Shown here: positions 1 to 6,388 of the stretch, piece by piece
Position numbering within the stretch: position 1 is the stretch's first letter
Layout of the letters: the number at the start of each line of letters is the position of its first letter
From: Chitinophaga pinensis
Lineage (GTDB): Bacteria > Bacteroidota > Bacteroidia > M30B66
Direction: 5' to 3'
Length of the DNA: 8,367 nucleotides
Assembly (NCBI GenBank): GCA_943333015.1
Contig: CALQRR010000056.1
Coordinates: 1 to 8,367, forward strand
Made by a program: the position numbers and the translations under genes
The notes under the pieces: generated by a model
What the model saw: the letters and a program-made list of their open reading frames with translations, nothing else
The model's database searches: none
What the model was told of the DNA's origin: nothing

Positions 1-59
1 GTTGCCGCCACTGCAACAAAGCACAGAATGGACATTAAGATAAGTAACCGTTTCTTCAA
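1..59 (-). CDS. Start of an exported protein (signal peptide only, runs off left edge)
   Basis: Reading leftwards from a TTG at 59-57, the first 19 codons give LKKRLLILMSILCFVAVAA (Met if TTG initiates). This is a textbook signal peptide: a basic KKR n-region followed by an unbroken hydrophobic core. The frame is closed by a TGA four codons upstream, and only TTG, or less likely ATT, can start before the n-region. No lipobox is visible in the part present. The gene lies 83 bp downstream of the crp/fnr-like gene on the same strand. Function cannot be told because the mature protein is outside the window. An alternative ATG at 72-70 in another frame also stays open to the edge, but its product does not look like a recognisable N-terminus. 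Confidence 0.55.
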   Translation of the reverse strand, partial: MKKRLLILMSILCFVAVAA

Positions 60-142
60 AATATTGGATCATTGAATTCTACAGGAATATGCAGAACACA
101 GAATGCTAAACGAAGTTCATTCAGAAGATAAATAACTGAAGA

Positions 143-853
143 TTAATCGTAAATGTTTGCGGCTTTAACTAATTGCTGGTGATTGAGTATCGAGATGCGT
201 TTCCCGTTAAGACCGATTACCTGATCATTTTTCAACTCACTCAATAGGCGAATAGCTGTTTCTGTGGCCGTTCCAACGATGTTAGCAATATCTTCCCGAC
301 TGAGCGTCACGCTGATAGTAACACCGTCCTGATCTAAGCCATAAGTTTGCTGCAAATAGAGTAAGGCCTCAGCAACACGCTCCCGGACAGGCTTCTGAGC
401 AATATCGGTAATCCGGTGCTCGGCATGTTTGAGATCTTCCGAAAGCAGCTTCATAAGTTGCATCGAAAGTATGCCGTTTCCATCCAGTAATTTCAAAAAT
501 GCGGATTGTGGAATAAAACAAATCCGGCATTCATCAAGCGCTTCAGCACTAGAAGAATATTTATCTCCGCTGAGCAATGCTCTGTAACCCAATATATCCC
601 CTCCGCGTGCAAGTCGGACGATTTGCTCTTTGCCCTCATCTCCTACCCGGAAGATTTTGATTTTCCCCTCATTCACACAAAAAAGCCCGTGCGGATAAGC
701 TCCCGAATTGAAGATTACTTGACCTTTTTTGTAGGTATTGCAGCCTTTACTTTCGCTTAGAAAATCAAGATCATGACCATGCATATCACAGAAAACAGAA
801 CGTGTTCTGTTTGCACAATGCTCACAATCAGGCTGATCATTCTTTCGCAACAT
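143..853 (-). CDS. Crp/Fnr family transcriptional regulator
   Basis: A 236-residue cytoplasmic DNA-binding regulator. Residues about 25-140 form the cyclic-nucleotide-type beta-roll (KKGQVIFNSG, then GLFCVNEGKIKIF, then the GGDILG turn), followed by the long dimerisation helix (about 128-160) and a C-terminal winged helix. The recognition region LSREDIANIVGTATETAIR (184-202) keeps the Glu and Arg of FNR's E-xx-SR motif, with Ile201 where FNR has Ser. The N-terminus carries Cys10, Cys13, Cys22 and Cys38. CxxC near the start is seen in Bacteroidota relatives and recalls, without proving, FNR-type Fe-S ligation. No clear cAMP-binding signature is seen. The gene diverges from aspS and appears to have its own promoter with an embedded dyad (872-902). 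The effector is unknown; oxygen, redox or nitrosative sensing are possibilities. Confidence 0.93.
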   Translation of the reverse strand: MLRKNDQPDCEHCANRTRSVFCDMHGHDLDFLSESKGCNTYKKGQVIFNSGAYPHGLFCVNEGKIKIFRVGDEGKEQIVRLARGGDILGYRALLSGDKYSSSAEALDECRICFIPQSAFLKLLDGNGILSMQLMKLLSEDLKHAEHRITDIAQKPVRERVAEALLYLQQTYGLDQDGVTISVTLSREDIANIVGTATETAIRLLSELKNDQVIGLNGKRISILNHQQLVKAANIYD

Positions 854-871
854 GAGAATATATTGAATGTG

Positions 872-902
872 TAAATATAGTATTCGAACTAATACTATTC
901 AA
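872..902 (-). promoter_or_regulatory. Candidate promoter of the Crp/Fnr-like gene
   Basis: Read on the minus strand: TTG at 902-900, a 20-nt spacer, then TATATTTA at 879-872. This matches the Bacteroidota primary-sigma pattern (TTG, 19-21 nt, TAnnTTTG) except for the last base of the -7 box. It ends 18 nt before the ATG at 853, which would leave a very short leader. The match is by eye in AT-rich DNA. Confidence 0.5.
877..898. promoter_or_regulatory. 22-bp dyad, candidate operator in the crp/fnr-like promoter
   Basis: ATAGTATT (877-884) and AATACTAT (891-898) are perfect 8-bp inverted arms around a 6-bp spacer. The overall size (22 bp, 6-bp centre) is the geometry of Crp-family sites, though the bases are neither the TGTGA/TCACA of Crp nor the TTGAT/ATCAA of Fnr. 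The dyad lies between the proposed -33 and -7 elements of the divergent regulator gene, so a bound dimer would block that promoter. Autorepression is inferred. Confidence 0.5.
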
Positions 903-1051
903 CTCAAAAAGTACGAAAAAAAATATTTCTCTGCGAAAGGGTTTACAAACAACTAGCGACTGTTAAAAAAACAGTGATCAATCGCTCCTATCTGCAGAGC
1001 GGTCAGCTTACCTTCGCATCGAAATGCACTCTTTGGCATTCGAGATTTTAT

Positions 1052-2803
1052 ATGCTTCGTACACACACCTGCGGTCAACTCCGCACTTCCGATATCGGAA
1101 TATCTGTTGAACTTTGTGGCTGGGTAGCCAAATCACGCGATCTGGGCGGCATGACCTTTATTGATCTGCGCGATCGATTTGGGATCACGCAACTTGTTTA
1201 CAATATGGACGATGAAGCGGCGCTTTGCGAACGGGCACGTCGTCTGGGGAGAGAGTTTGTGCTCCGTGTAAAAGGAGAAGTGCGAGAACGCTCAAGTAAA
1301 AACGCACAGCTAGCAACTGGAGATATAGAAATCCGGGTAATGGAATTCGAGATTCTGAATGTTTCTAAAACGCCTCCGTTCACCATTGATGACGATACCG
1401 ATGGCGGAGATGATTTACGCATGAAATACCGGTATCTCGATTTGCGCAGAAACATCGTTCGCAAAAACCTCGAACTTCGTCATAATCTCGCCAAAGAGAT
1501 TCGGGCGTTCCTAGATCAGGCGGGATTCCTGGAAGTAGAGACGCCCGTTCTTATCAAATCTACCCCCGAGGGCGCGCGCGATTTTATTGTTCCCTCCCGC
1601 ATGAATCCGGGTGAATTTTACGCCTTGCCTCAAAGTCCGCAAACGTTTAAACAGATTCTAATGGTCGCCGGTATTGACCGCTATTACCAGATTGTAAAAT
1701 GTTTTCGGGATGAGGATTTACGCGCCGACCGTCAACCGGAGTTTACGCAGATCGACTGTGAACTTTCATTTATCGAACAGGAAGATATTTTACAGATTTT
1801 CGAGGGTCTTGTCCGCTCGTTGTTTGTGAGTGTGAAGCAAGTAACGTTTGAAGATTTTCCACGGATGACGTATGCCGATGCCATGGAACACTATGGAAAC
1901 GACAAGCCGGATATCCGTTTCGGCATGAAGATTTGTGACTATACTTCGGCCACCAGATCTTCTGGATTTGTGGTTTTTGATCAGGCCGAATATGTTGCCG
2001 GGATTGTTGCAGAAGGGTGTGCAGAATACAGTCGTAAGCAAATTGATGAACTCACCGATTGGGTCAAGCGGCCGCAGATTGGAGCCGGCGGCTTGATTTA
2101 CATTCGTATGAACATGGACGGAAGCATAAAATCTTCCGCCGATAAATTCTTTCAGGAAGAACAACTTCGTGGATTTTGTGAGCAAGCGCAGGCAAAACCA
2201 GGTGATTTAATTCTGATTCTGGCAGGTGCAAAAACACGGATGCAAAAAGCGTTGAGTGAGCTGCGACTTGAAATGGGGAACCGCATGGGACTTCGTCCAA
2301 AAGATACATTTGCACCACTTTGGGTGGTTGATTTTCCTTTACTCGAATGGGATGAAGAGAACAGCCGTTTTCATGCCATGCACCATCCATTTACCTCACC
2401 AAAACCCGAAGATGTTGCCTTGCTGGAAACGGCTCCAGGAAGTGTCCGTGCGAATGCGTATGATCTTGTAATCAATGGCGTAGAAGTGGGTGGAGGATCT
2501 ATTCGAATCTTCGACAAAGACTTGCAGAAACGCATGTTTTCGTTACTTGGATTCAGTGATGAAGATGCTCAAGCTCAGTTTGGGTTTTTAATGAATGCCT
2601 TTGAATTCGGAGCACCGCCACATGGAGGAATTGCGCTGGGTTTTGATCGGCTGTGTTCCATTTTTGGTGGAGTCGATTCGATTCGTGATTTTATCGCTTT
2701 TCCGAAAAACAATTCAGGCCGGGATATGATGATTGATTCACCGTCGCCGATTCACCAAGATCAACTTAACGAACTTCAGATTTCCATCCAAAAAAAGGCT
2801 TGA
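1052..2803 (+). CDS. aspS: Aspartyl-tRNA synthetase
   Basis: Class IIb synthetase that charges tRNA-Asp with aspartate in the cytoplasm. Order: N-terminal OB-fold anticodon-binding domain (about 1-110, with CGWVAKSRD), class II catalytic core, inserted bacterial GAD-type domain (roughly 285-415), and end of the core. Visible signatures are TPEGARDF and ALPQSPQ, motif 2 with [14 protein letters not shown] starting at residue 218, HHPFT at about 444, GGGSIR with Arg486, and motif 3 GIALGFDRL ending at Arg533. Length from this start is 583 residues, typical for the family. The ATG at 1052 is chosen because [10 protein letters not shown] aligns with the usual N-terminus; a GTG at 974 would add 26 residues with no family counterpart. 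Leu31, in SRDLGG, is the residue type of tRNA-Asp-specific (discriminating) enzymes, where non-discriminating ones often have His. The stop overlaps the next start. Confidence 0.97.
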   Translation: MLRTHTCGQLRTSDIGISVELCGWVAKSRDLGGMTFIDLRDRFGITQLVYNMDDEAALCERARRLGREFVLRVKGEVRERSSKNAQLATGDIEIRVMEFEILNVSKTPPFTIDDDTDGGDDLRMKYRYLDLRRNIVRKNLELRHNLAKEIRAFLDQAGFLEVETPVLIKSTPEGARDFIVPSRMNPGEFYALPQSPQTFKQILMVAGIDRYYQIVKCFRDEDLRADRQPEFTQIDCELSFIEQEDILQIFEGLVRSLFVSVKQVTFEDFPRMTYADAMEHYGNDKPDIRFGMKICDYTSATRSSGFVVFDQAEYVAGIVAEGCAEYSRKQIDELTDWVKRPQIGAGGLIYIRMNMDGSIKSSADKFFQEEQLRGFCEQAQAKPGDLILILAGAKTRMQKALSELRLEMGNRMGLRPKDTFAPLWVVDFPLLEWDEENSRFHAMHHPFTSPKPEDVALLETAPGSVRANAYDLVINGVEVGGGSIRIFDKDLQKRMFSLLGFSDEDAQAQFGFLMNAFEFGAPPHGGIALGFDRLCSIFGGVDSIRDFIAFPKNNSGRDMMIDSPSPIHQDQLNELQISIQKKA

Positions 2804-3381
2804 TGAATTATTTCCTTCGGGCGGTTGCGCTTTCTATTTTGGGGATATTTTCTTCAACACTTCTTCAGGCACAACATAAGCACTCTGAAGCATTTGAGGA
2901 AGGGATCATTTTGGCCGATTTTCATTCCAGCATTGGCATGTACAAAAACCGGAATTTTGTCACGCAGCGTATGCCTTTATTTCTGGGTGTAGATTATGGC
3001 GTTAGTTCTGTTTTTAGCGCCGGGATTTTTGGCGGCTGGAATCAGCGCACATTTAAAGATCCCAAATTTCCGGCTTACGATGTAAATTATTACTTCTACG
3101 GGGGCCGGTTCAGTGCACACATGACCGAATATCTCCGAAAAAATACAGTTCTTAAGTTCAATCCCCGAACGGTTGATATTTATGCCACACTATGGGGAGG
3201 ACGGCAACTTGCCAAACAGATTTCCTTTACTGGAGGCGGTTATTTGGATTCGGGCACAACATCCATAATTGGCGGTTTTGTAGGGGTGCGGATGTATTCC
3301 ATGTACCGCATTGGCGTGCTGGTGGAGATCGGGGCCGGCCCTTATGGAATTATCAATGTTGGAATTTGCGGCAAATTCTGA
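2803..3381 (+). CDS. Exported protein, probable small outer-membrane beta-barrel
   Basis: A 192-residue protein of unrecognised family. Residues 1-24 form a signal peptide (Arg6, hydrophobic stretch AVALSILGIFSSTLL, cleavage likely near QAQ). The mature part is rich in alternating hydrophobic/aromatic and glycine segments such as FLGVDYGVSSVFSAGIFGGW, YYFYGGRFSAH and the closing GPYGIINVGICGKF. These look like short barrel strands, and the chain ends in Phe as many outer-membrane barrels do. The ATG at 2803 overlaps the aspS TGA by one base (TGATG), so it is probably cotranslated with aspS. A TTG at 2800 would add only one residue. The gene converges with the minus-strand operon, leaving only 18 bp between stops. 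No function is assigned. Confidence 0.8.
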   Translation: MNYFLRAVALSILGIFSSTLLQAQHKHSEAFEEGIILADFHSSIGMYKNRNFVTQRMPLFLGVDYGVSSVFSAGIFGGWNQRTFKDPKFPAYDVNYYFYGGRFSAHMTEYLRKNTVLKFNPRTVDIYATLWGGRQLAKQISFTGGGYLDSGTTSIIGGFVGVRMYSMYRIGVLVEIGAGPYGIINVGICGKF

Positions 3382-3399
3382 TGCCCTGAGCCATTGCTT

Positions 3400-3834
3400 T
3401 TACAGCAGGCGTTTATAGAGTGGCTTCCGGTAGGCAAACATCACATACATTGCGGGATACGAAAGCCAAGTAAGCAGGAAATTGTGCGCTTTAAATTCGA
3501 TATCATCAACTACCAGCACATCGTTTCCCTGTTTCACAATCCGATGCGCGTGTTTCCAGTAGGATAAAAAGAATGGCAACTGGATCCCCAAATCGACGAA
3601 GGATTCTTCGTTTTCTGAATGCGTTTCAGTAATAATTTCGCTCCACCAAACGTGCCACCGAAAGAGCATACGTAAACGCAGTCCAACCATATCTCCTTGC
3701 TTGCAGCCATCAAACCGCACTAATTCGGATCGTGGAAAAGGAGGAGCAAGTTGGAGGAATAATGTTTTATCGAACTTTTGAAAAACTTCTGCCGGAGTTC
3801 TATTTGAAATGCGCGTTTGAAGAAGTAACCGCAT
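3400..3834 (-). CDS. SRPBCC (START-like) superfamily protein of the carotenoid operon
   Basis: A 144-residue protein without signal peptide or clear membrane span. The layout fits the SRPBCC hydrophobic-pocket fold: TPAEVFQKFD near residue 13, an inner strand with PFPRSELVRFDG and GDMVGLRL, then FVDLGIQLPFF, the W-x-H-x-H element WKHAHRI, an acidic strand VVDDIEF, and a C-terminal helix ending YRKPLYKRLL. The PF-x(3)-W-x-H-x-H then D-x-I-x-F pattern is what I recall from ligand-binding SRPBCC proteins of Bacteroidota. Its ATG lies 3 nt beyond the ispH stop, so it is the last gene of the sigma-crtB-ispH operon. Binding or processing of an isoprenoid or carotenoid is inferred only from context. 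Confidence 0.78.
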   Translation of the reverse strand: MRLLLQTRISNRTPAEVFQKFDKTLFLQLAPPFPRSELVRFDGCKQGDMVGLRLRMLFRWHVWWSEIITETHSENEESFVDLGIQLPFFLSYWKHAHRIVKQGNDVLVVDDIEFKAHNFLLTWLSYPAMYVMFAYRKPLYKRLL

Positions 3835-3837
3835 GAT

Positions 3838-4689
3838 TTAAAGCACTTCCAGCGATTTACGTACATCTTCCATAAGCCACATAGGTGTGGATGTTGCTCC
3901 GCAAATACCAACCGTGTTTCCTGATTGGAACCAAGAAGGATTCAGCTCGTCCAACCGACTGATGAAATATGTCTCCGGATTTTGCTCTTTACATACATTG
4001 AACAGAACCATGGCATTGGACGATTTCGTGCCACCCACAAAAAGGATTTTATCGTACTGACGAGCAAAAGAGCGTAATTCAGAATCGCGGTCACTTACCT
4101 GACTGCAAATGGTATCGTGAGCGTTTACTTTTATCCCTCTGGCTTCAAACGCTTCTCGGGTTTCCCGGAATTTTTGTTTGCTCTTGGTGGTTTGTGTGTA
4201 AAGCGTAATCTCTTCAGGAAGTGCTTGTCCATCGAGTTCAGATATATCCGAAAAAACAACACCTTCATTGTTGATTTGCCCCATTAGCCCGGTGACTTCT
4301 GCGTGACCTTTTTTCCCCATTAGAAAAATCGTCTCTTTCTTATCGAATGAACCGCGTATACGGTTTTGAAGTTTAAGGACAACAGGACACGTTGCATCGA
4401 TCAGGGTAATATTATTATCGATAGCAGTTTTATAGGTGGAGGGTGGTTCTCCATGTGCGCGTATGAGGACACGCTCGTTCTTCAATTCAGCAAAGGCGGT
4501 GTAATCAATGATGCGAAGTCCTTTGGCTTTGAGTCTGTTTACTTCCTCATCGTTGTGAACAATATCGCCCAGACAATAGAGATAGCCAAATTCCTCCAAA
4601 ACGTCTTGCGCCATCTCGATGGCATATACGACACCAAAACAGAAACCGGAATTTGAATCAATGGAAACCTGCAGGTTCAGCAATGGCAT
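3838..4689 (-). CDS. ispH: 4-hydroxy-3-methylbut-2-enyl diphosphate reductase
   Basis: Last enzyme of the MEP pathway: reductive dehydration of HMBPP to IPP and DMAPP by a cytosolic Fe-S enzyme. At 283 residues it has normal family length. The three cluster cysteines are present: Cys17 (GFCFGV), Cys101 (DATCPVV) and Cys195 (TICSQVSDRD). Substrate-pocket residues are in place: His45 (VHND), His79 (RAHGEP), His129 and Glu131 (GHAEV), Thr167/Thr168 (TQTTKS), Ser223-Ser224-Asn225, and the closing GATSTP around Ser267. It lies 44 bp downstream of crtB and 3 bp upstream of the SRPBCC gene, all in one direction. Placing ispH next to phytoene synthase links C5 precursor supply to carotenoid demand. 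Nothing suggests inactivation. Confidence 0.97.
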   Translation of the reverse strand: MPLLNLQVSIDSNSGFCFGVVYAIEMAQDVLEEFGYLYCLGDIVHNDEEVNRLKAKGLRIIDYTAFAELKNERVLIRAHGEPPSTYKTAIDNNITLIDATCPVVLKLQNRIRGSFDKKETIFLMGKKGHAEVTGLMGQINNEGVVFSDISELDGQALPEEITLYTQTTKSKQKFRETREAFEARGIKVNAHDTICSQVSDRDSELRSFARQYDKILFVGGTKSSNAMVLFNVCKEQNPETYFISRLDELNPSWFQSGNTVGICGATSTPMWLMEDVRKSLEVL

Positions 4690-4733
4690 GATTAAAACGA
4701 TTTTCTATGTAATTCAAAAAGCGGGTGAAATGT

Positions 4734-5567
4734 TTACAGAAGATTTAAAGAATGTCGCACATAAGAGCTAAGAATCAACGAATATTTGCGTGCATTGGGA
4801 ATGCGAATACGTTCTTCTAGAACTCTAGCTGGGGAGGCATTGATAATTTTCTGTAACAAGGCTAAATAGTAGACATAGGCCACATACACACCAAATCGGG
4901 ATCCTTTGGGGAGTTTTTTTATGCCTGCAAAACCATCTTTAAAATCCTTCAGAATATCAGACTCAATGGCGCGTTTACTTTCCTCATTAAACTCTTGAAT
5001 ATTCAAATGAGGGAAATAAATACGCCCCAACGTGAAGTAATCATTTTTCAGATCCCGCAAAAAGTTAATCTTTTGAAATGCGGAACCTAAGCGCATTGCT
5101 GGCTGTTTCAAATGCTGATATTTCGGATCATCGCCTTCGCAAAAAACGCGCAGACACATTAAACCGACAACTTCTGCAGATCCCAGAATATAGGTTTCGT
5201 ATGCTTGTTGATCATACTCTCTATCAGAAAGATCCATTTCCATGCTGTGCAGAAATGTCTCAATGAGCTCGTCTTCAATCCGGTAAGTTGTAACGACTTG
5301 CTGAAAACTATGAAGGATTGGATTCAGACTAACGCCACGTTTAATTGCTAGAAACGTATCGCGTTTAAATTCAGCAAGTAGTTCCGCAGCGTCGTCCCTG
5401 TTAAAGCTGTCCACAATTTCATCTGCAAAACGAACAAATGCATAAACTGCATAGATCGGATCATGGAAGCGCGACGATAACGAACGAATCCCCAACGTAA
5501 AAGATGTACTGTATCTATTCGTGGTCAATCGGCTACATTGCAGACTTACATTGTTGTAAACATCCAT
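4734..5567 (-). CDS. crtB: Phytoene synthase (squalene/phytoene synthase family)
   Basis: Condenses two geranylgeranyl diphosphates head-to-head to phytoene, the committed carotenoid step. The 277-residue product has both Asp-rich metal/diphosphate motifs: DEIVD at 49-53 and DLKND at 172-176 (within NFLRDLKND). Supporting motifs are YSTSFTLG near the start, YAVYAFVRFADE before the first motif, GSAEVVGLMCL at 129-139, and the conserved LPKGSRFGVYVAYVYYLAL block. The whole pattern matches CrtB of Bacteroidota better than squalene synthases (HpnC/HpnD or SQS), although substrate choice cannot be proved by eye. It starts 49 bp after the ECF sigma stop and is followed by ispH. No phytoene desaturase gene adjoins it in this window. 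Confidence 0.93.
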   Translation of the reverse strand: MDVYNNVSLQCSRLTTNRYSTSFTLGIRSLSSRFHDPIYAVYAFVRFADEIVDSFNRDDAAELLAEFKRDTFLAIKRGVSLNPILHSFQQVVTTYRIEDELIETFLHSMEMDLSDREYDQQAYETYILGSAEVVGLMCLRVFCEGDDPKYQHLKQPAMRLGSAFQKINFLRDLKNDYFTLGRIYFPHLNIQEFNEESKRAIESDILKDFKDGFAGIKKLPKGSRFGVYVAYVYYLALLQKIINASPARVLEERIRIPNARKYSLILSSYVRHSLNLL

Positions 5568-5616
5568 ATTAACGACAGGGAAACGAGCTGCAATTTAAAA
5601 AAATATTAGCCTTATT

Positions 5617-6123
5617 TTACTTTCCGTATCCTTTCAACATGGACATCAACTGACGGCGAGCCAAGAAAATTCGGCTTTTCACTGTTCCAATCGGAAGGTC
5701 CAGATAATCGGCAATCTCCTTGTATTTGTATCCGTCAAAATACATGGTAAATGGTACGCGGTACTCATCCTGAAGCAACTCGATTTTCTTCAAAATTTCG
5801 CGCTCGGAATATTTTGATTCCGGTGCAAAACTCTGAGATTGTTGCGGAATATTGAGATAATATAGGTCTTTTGTTGAATCAACAATGGTGTTGGTCTTCA
5901 CCGAGCGACGGTAGTTGTTGATAAAGATGTTCTTCATTATCGTGTACAACCATGCCTTCAGGTTCGTGTTCTCTGCAAAACGGTGGCTGTTGCTAATTGC
6001 TTTAAGCAATGTCTCCTGCAAAAGATCCTTCGCTTCTTCATCATTAGATGTGAGATTCAGAGCAAAATACTTGAGCGGTTTGCTGAGGCTGATCACTTCG
6101 GAATTAAAATCTATTGCTGACAT
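5617..6123 (-). CDS. ECF-type RNA polymerase sigma factor
   Basis: A 168-residue sigma-70 family protein with only regions 2 and 4, as in ECF sigmas. Region 2 (about 16-80) shows DEEAKDLLQETLLKA and the -10 binding helix LKAWLYTIMKNIFINNYRR. Region 4 (about 113-163) shows LQDEYRVPFTMYFDGY and the helix-turn-helix YKEIADYLDLPIGTVKSR. No anti-sigma gene is next to it, so control is probably transcriptional: directly upstream is a strong Bacteroidota-type promoter with an embedded palindrome. It is the first gene of the apparent operon with crtB, ispH and the SRPBCC gene. Sigma factors paired with MerR/B12 regulators and crt genes recur in Bacteroidota, so a role in switching on carotenoid synthesis is likely but inferred. 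Confidence 0.94.
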   Translation of the reverse strand: MSAIDFNSEVISLSKPLKYFALNLTSNDEEAKDLLQETLLKAISNSHRFAENTNLKAWLYTIMKNIFINNYRRSVKTNTIVDSTKDLYYLNIPQQSQSFAPESKYSEREILKKIELLQDEYRVPFTMYFDGYKYKEIADYLDLPIGTVKSRIFLARRQLMSMLKGYGK

Positions 6124-6148
6124 CGGATGCTTTTGTTTAATGTTAGGG

Positions 6149-6178
6149 CAAATGTATTAAACATTTTTTGTTTAACAA
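6149..6178 (-). promoter_or_regulatory. Promoter of the sigma-crtB-ispH operon
   Basis: On the minus strand: TTG at 6178-6176, exactly 19 nt, then TACATTTG at 6156-6149. This is a full match to the Bacteroidota primary-sigma consensus TTG-N19-TAnnTTTG. The -7 box ends 25 nt before the sigma ATG at 6123, giving a leader of roughly 20 nt. The spacer is a perfect palindrome listed separately. Confidence 0.8.
6157..6175. promoter_or_regulatory. 19-bp palindrome filling the promoter spacer: candidate operator
   Basis: TTAAACA (6157-6163) and TGTTTAA (6169-6175) are perfect 7-bp inverted arms around five T's, and together they occupy the complete 19-bp gap between the -33 and -7 elements. MerR-family dimers classically bind inverted repeats in the promoter spacer, and the neighbouring upstream gene encodes a MerR-type B12-binding regulator. 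That protein is therefore the prime candidate ligand. Light- or cobalamin-dependent derepression is inferred by analogy with CarH/LitR. Confidence 0.7.
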
Positions 6179-6311
6179 GCACCACTCAATCATTAAACAA
6201 AATATTGATGTACCAACATGTATTAATTCCGGTGAATTTACCGATATAGTATTGTTTATCAGGACATTAATTAAATGCCAAAAAGAGTTAAACAAATGCT
6301 ATTCACTGAAA

Positions 6312-6366
6312 CAACATCCCTAAAATGTTGAAATCAGGCAAGAATCCCAGCTATTTTGCGGGAATC
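6312..6366 (-). terminator. Two adjacent hairpins downstream of the MerR-type gene, possible weak terminator
   Basis: Following the regulator gene on the minus strand, one stem pairs 6360-6366 with 6342-6348 (GATTCCC/GGGATTC, one mismatch, 11-nt loop). A second pairs CAACAT at 6325-6330 with ATGTTG at 6312-6317 (perfect, 7-nt loop) and is followed by only a three-T run. Neither is a classic intrinsic terminator, but together they could attenuate read-through from the regulator gene into the operon. Confidence 0.3.
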
Positions 6367-6388
6367 AGCATTCGCATCCTTAAACAAA

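Larger units (their letters stand above)
6134..6388. repeat. Recurrent TTAAACA half-sites between the MerR gene and the sigma gene
   Basis: Exact copies of TTAAACA occur on the plus strand at 6157-6163, 6193-6199, 6288-6294 and 6380-6386, and on the minus strand at 6134-6140 and 6169-6175. A 6/7 copy (TGTTTAT) is at 6253-6259. Most extend to TTAAACAAA. A further copy (minus) lies at 7384-7390, upstream of the MerR-type gene. Six exact copies in about 265 bp is far above what base composition predicts by my rough estimate. Two of them form the promoter palindrome. The copy at 6380 directly abuts the regulator's stop codon. They may be auxiliary operator sites for the same regulator. Confidence 0.55.

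Noticed and set aside
959..975. Hairpin ACTGTT-N5-AACAGT upstream of aspS
   Set aside because: Perfect 6-bp arms, but short, A-rich in the loop, and not in line with any promoter element or T-run; likely chance.
1198..2390. Long open frames on the minus strand and a second plus frame within aspS
   Set aside because: They lie fully inside a clear aspartyl-tRNA synthetase gene and encode no recognisable protein; coding shadows.
3192..3389. Second plus-strand frame over the end of the barrel-like gene
   Set aside because: Overlaps the frame with the signal peptide and barrel-like strands and has an implausible composition.
3382..3399. Possible bidirectional terminator between the converging genes
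   Set aside because: The 18-bp gap has no stable inverted repeat or T-run.
4366..4656. Plus-strand 96-codon frame opposite ispH, and similar plus frames opposite crtB, sigma and crp
   Set aside because: Antisense shadows; no start signal or conserved motif seen.
6209..6222. Two TGTA steps 10 bp apart, recalling CarH/LitR sites
   Set aside because: Only four bases each and not the 11-bp direct-repeat pattern; the TTAAACA palindrome explains the region better.
6230..6243. Near-palindrome CGGTGAATTTACCG in the sigma upstream gap
   Set aside because: One mismatch in the arms, single copy, and unrelated to the TTAAACA sites or the promoter; not strong enough to call an operator.
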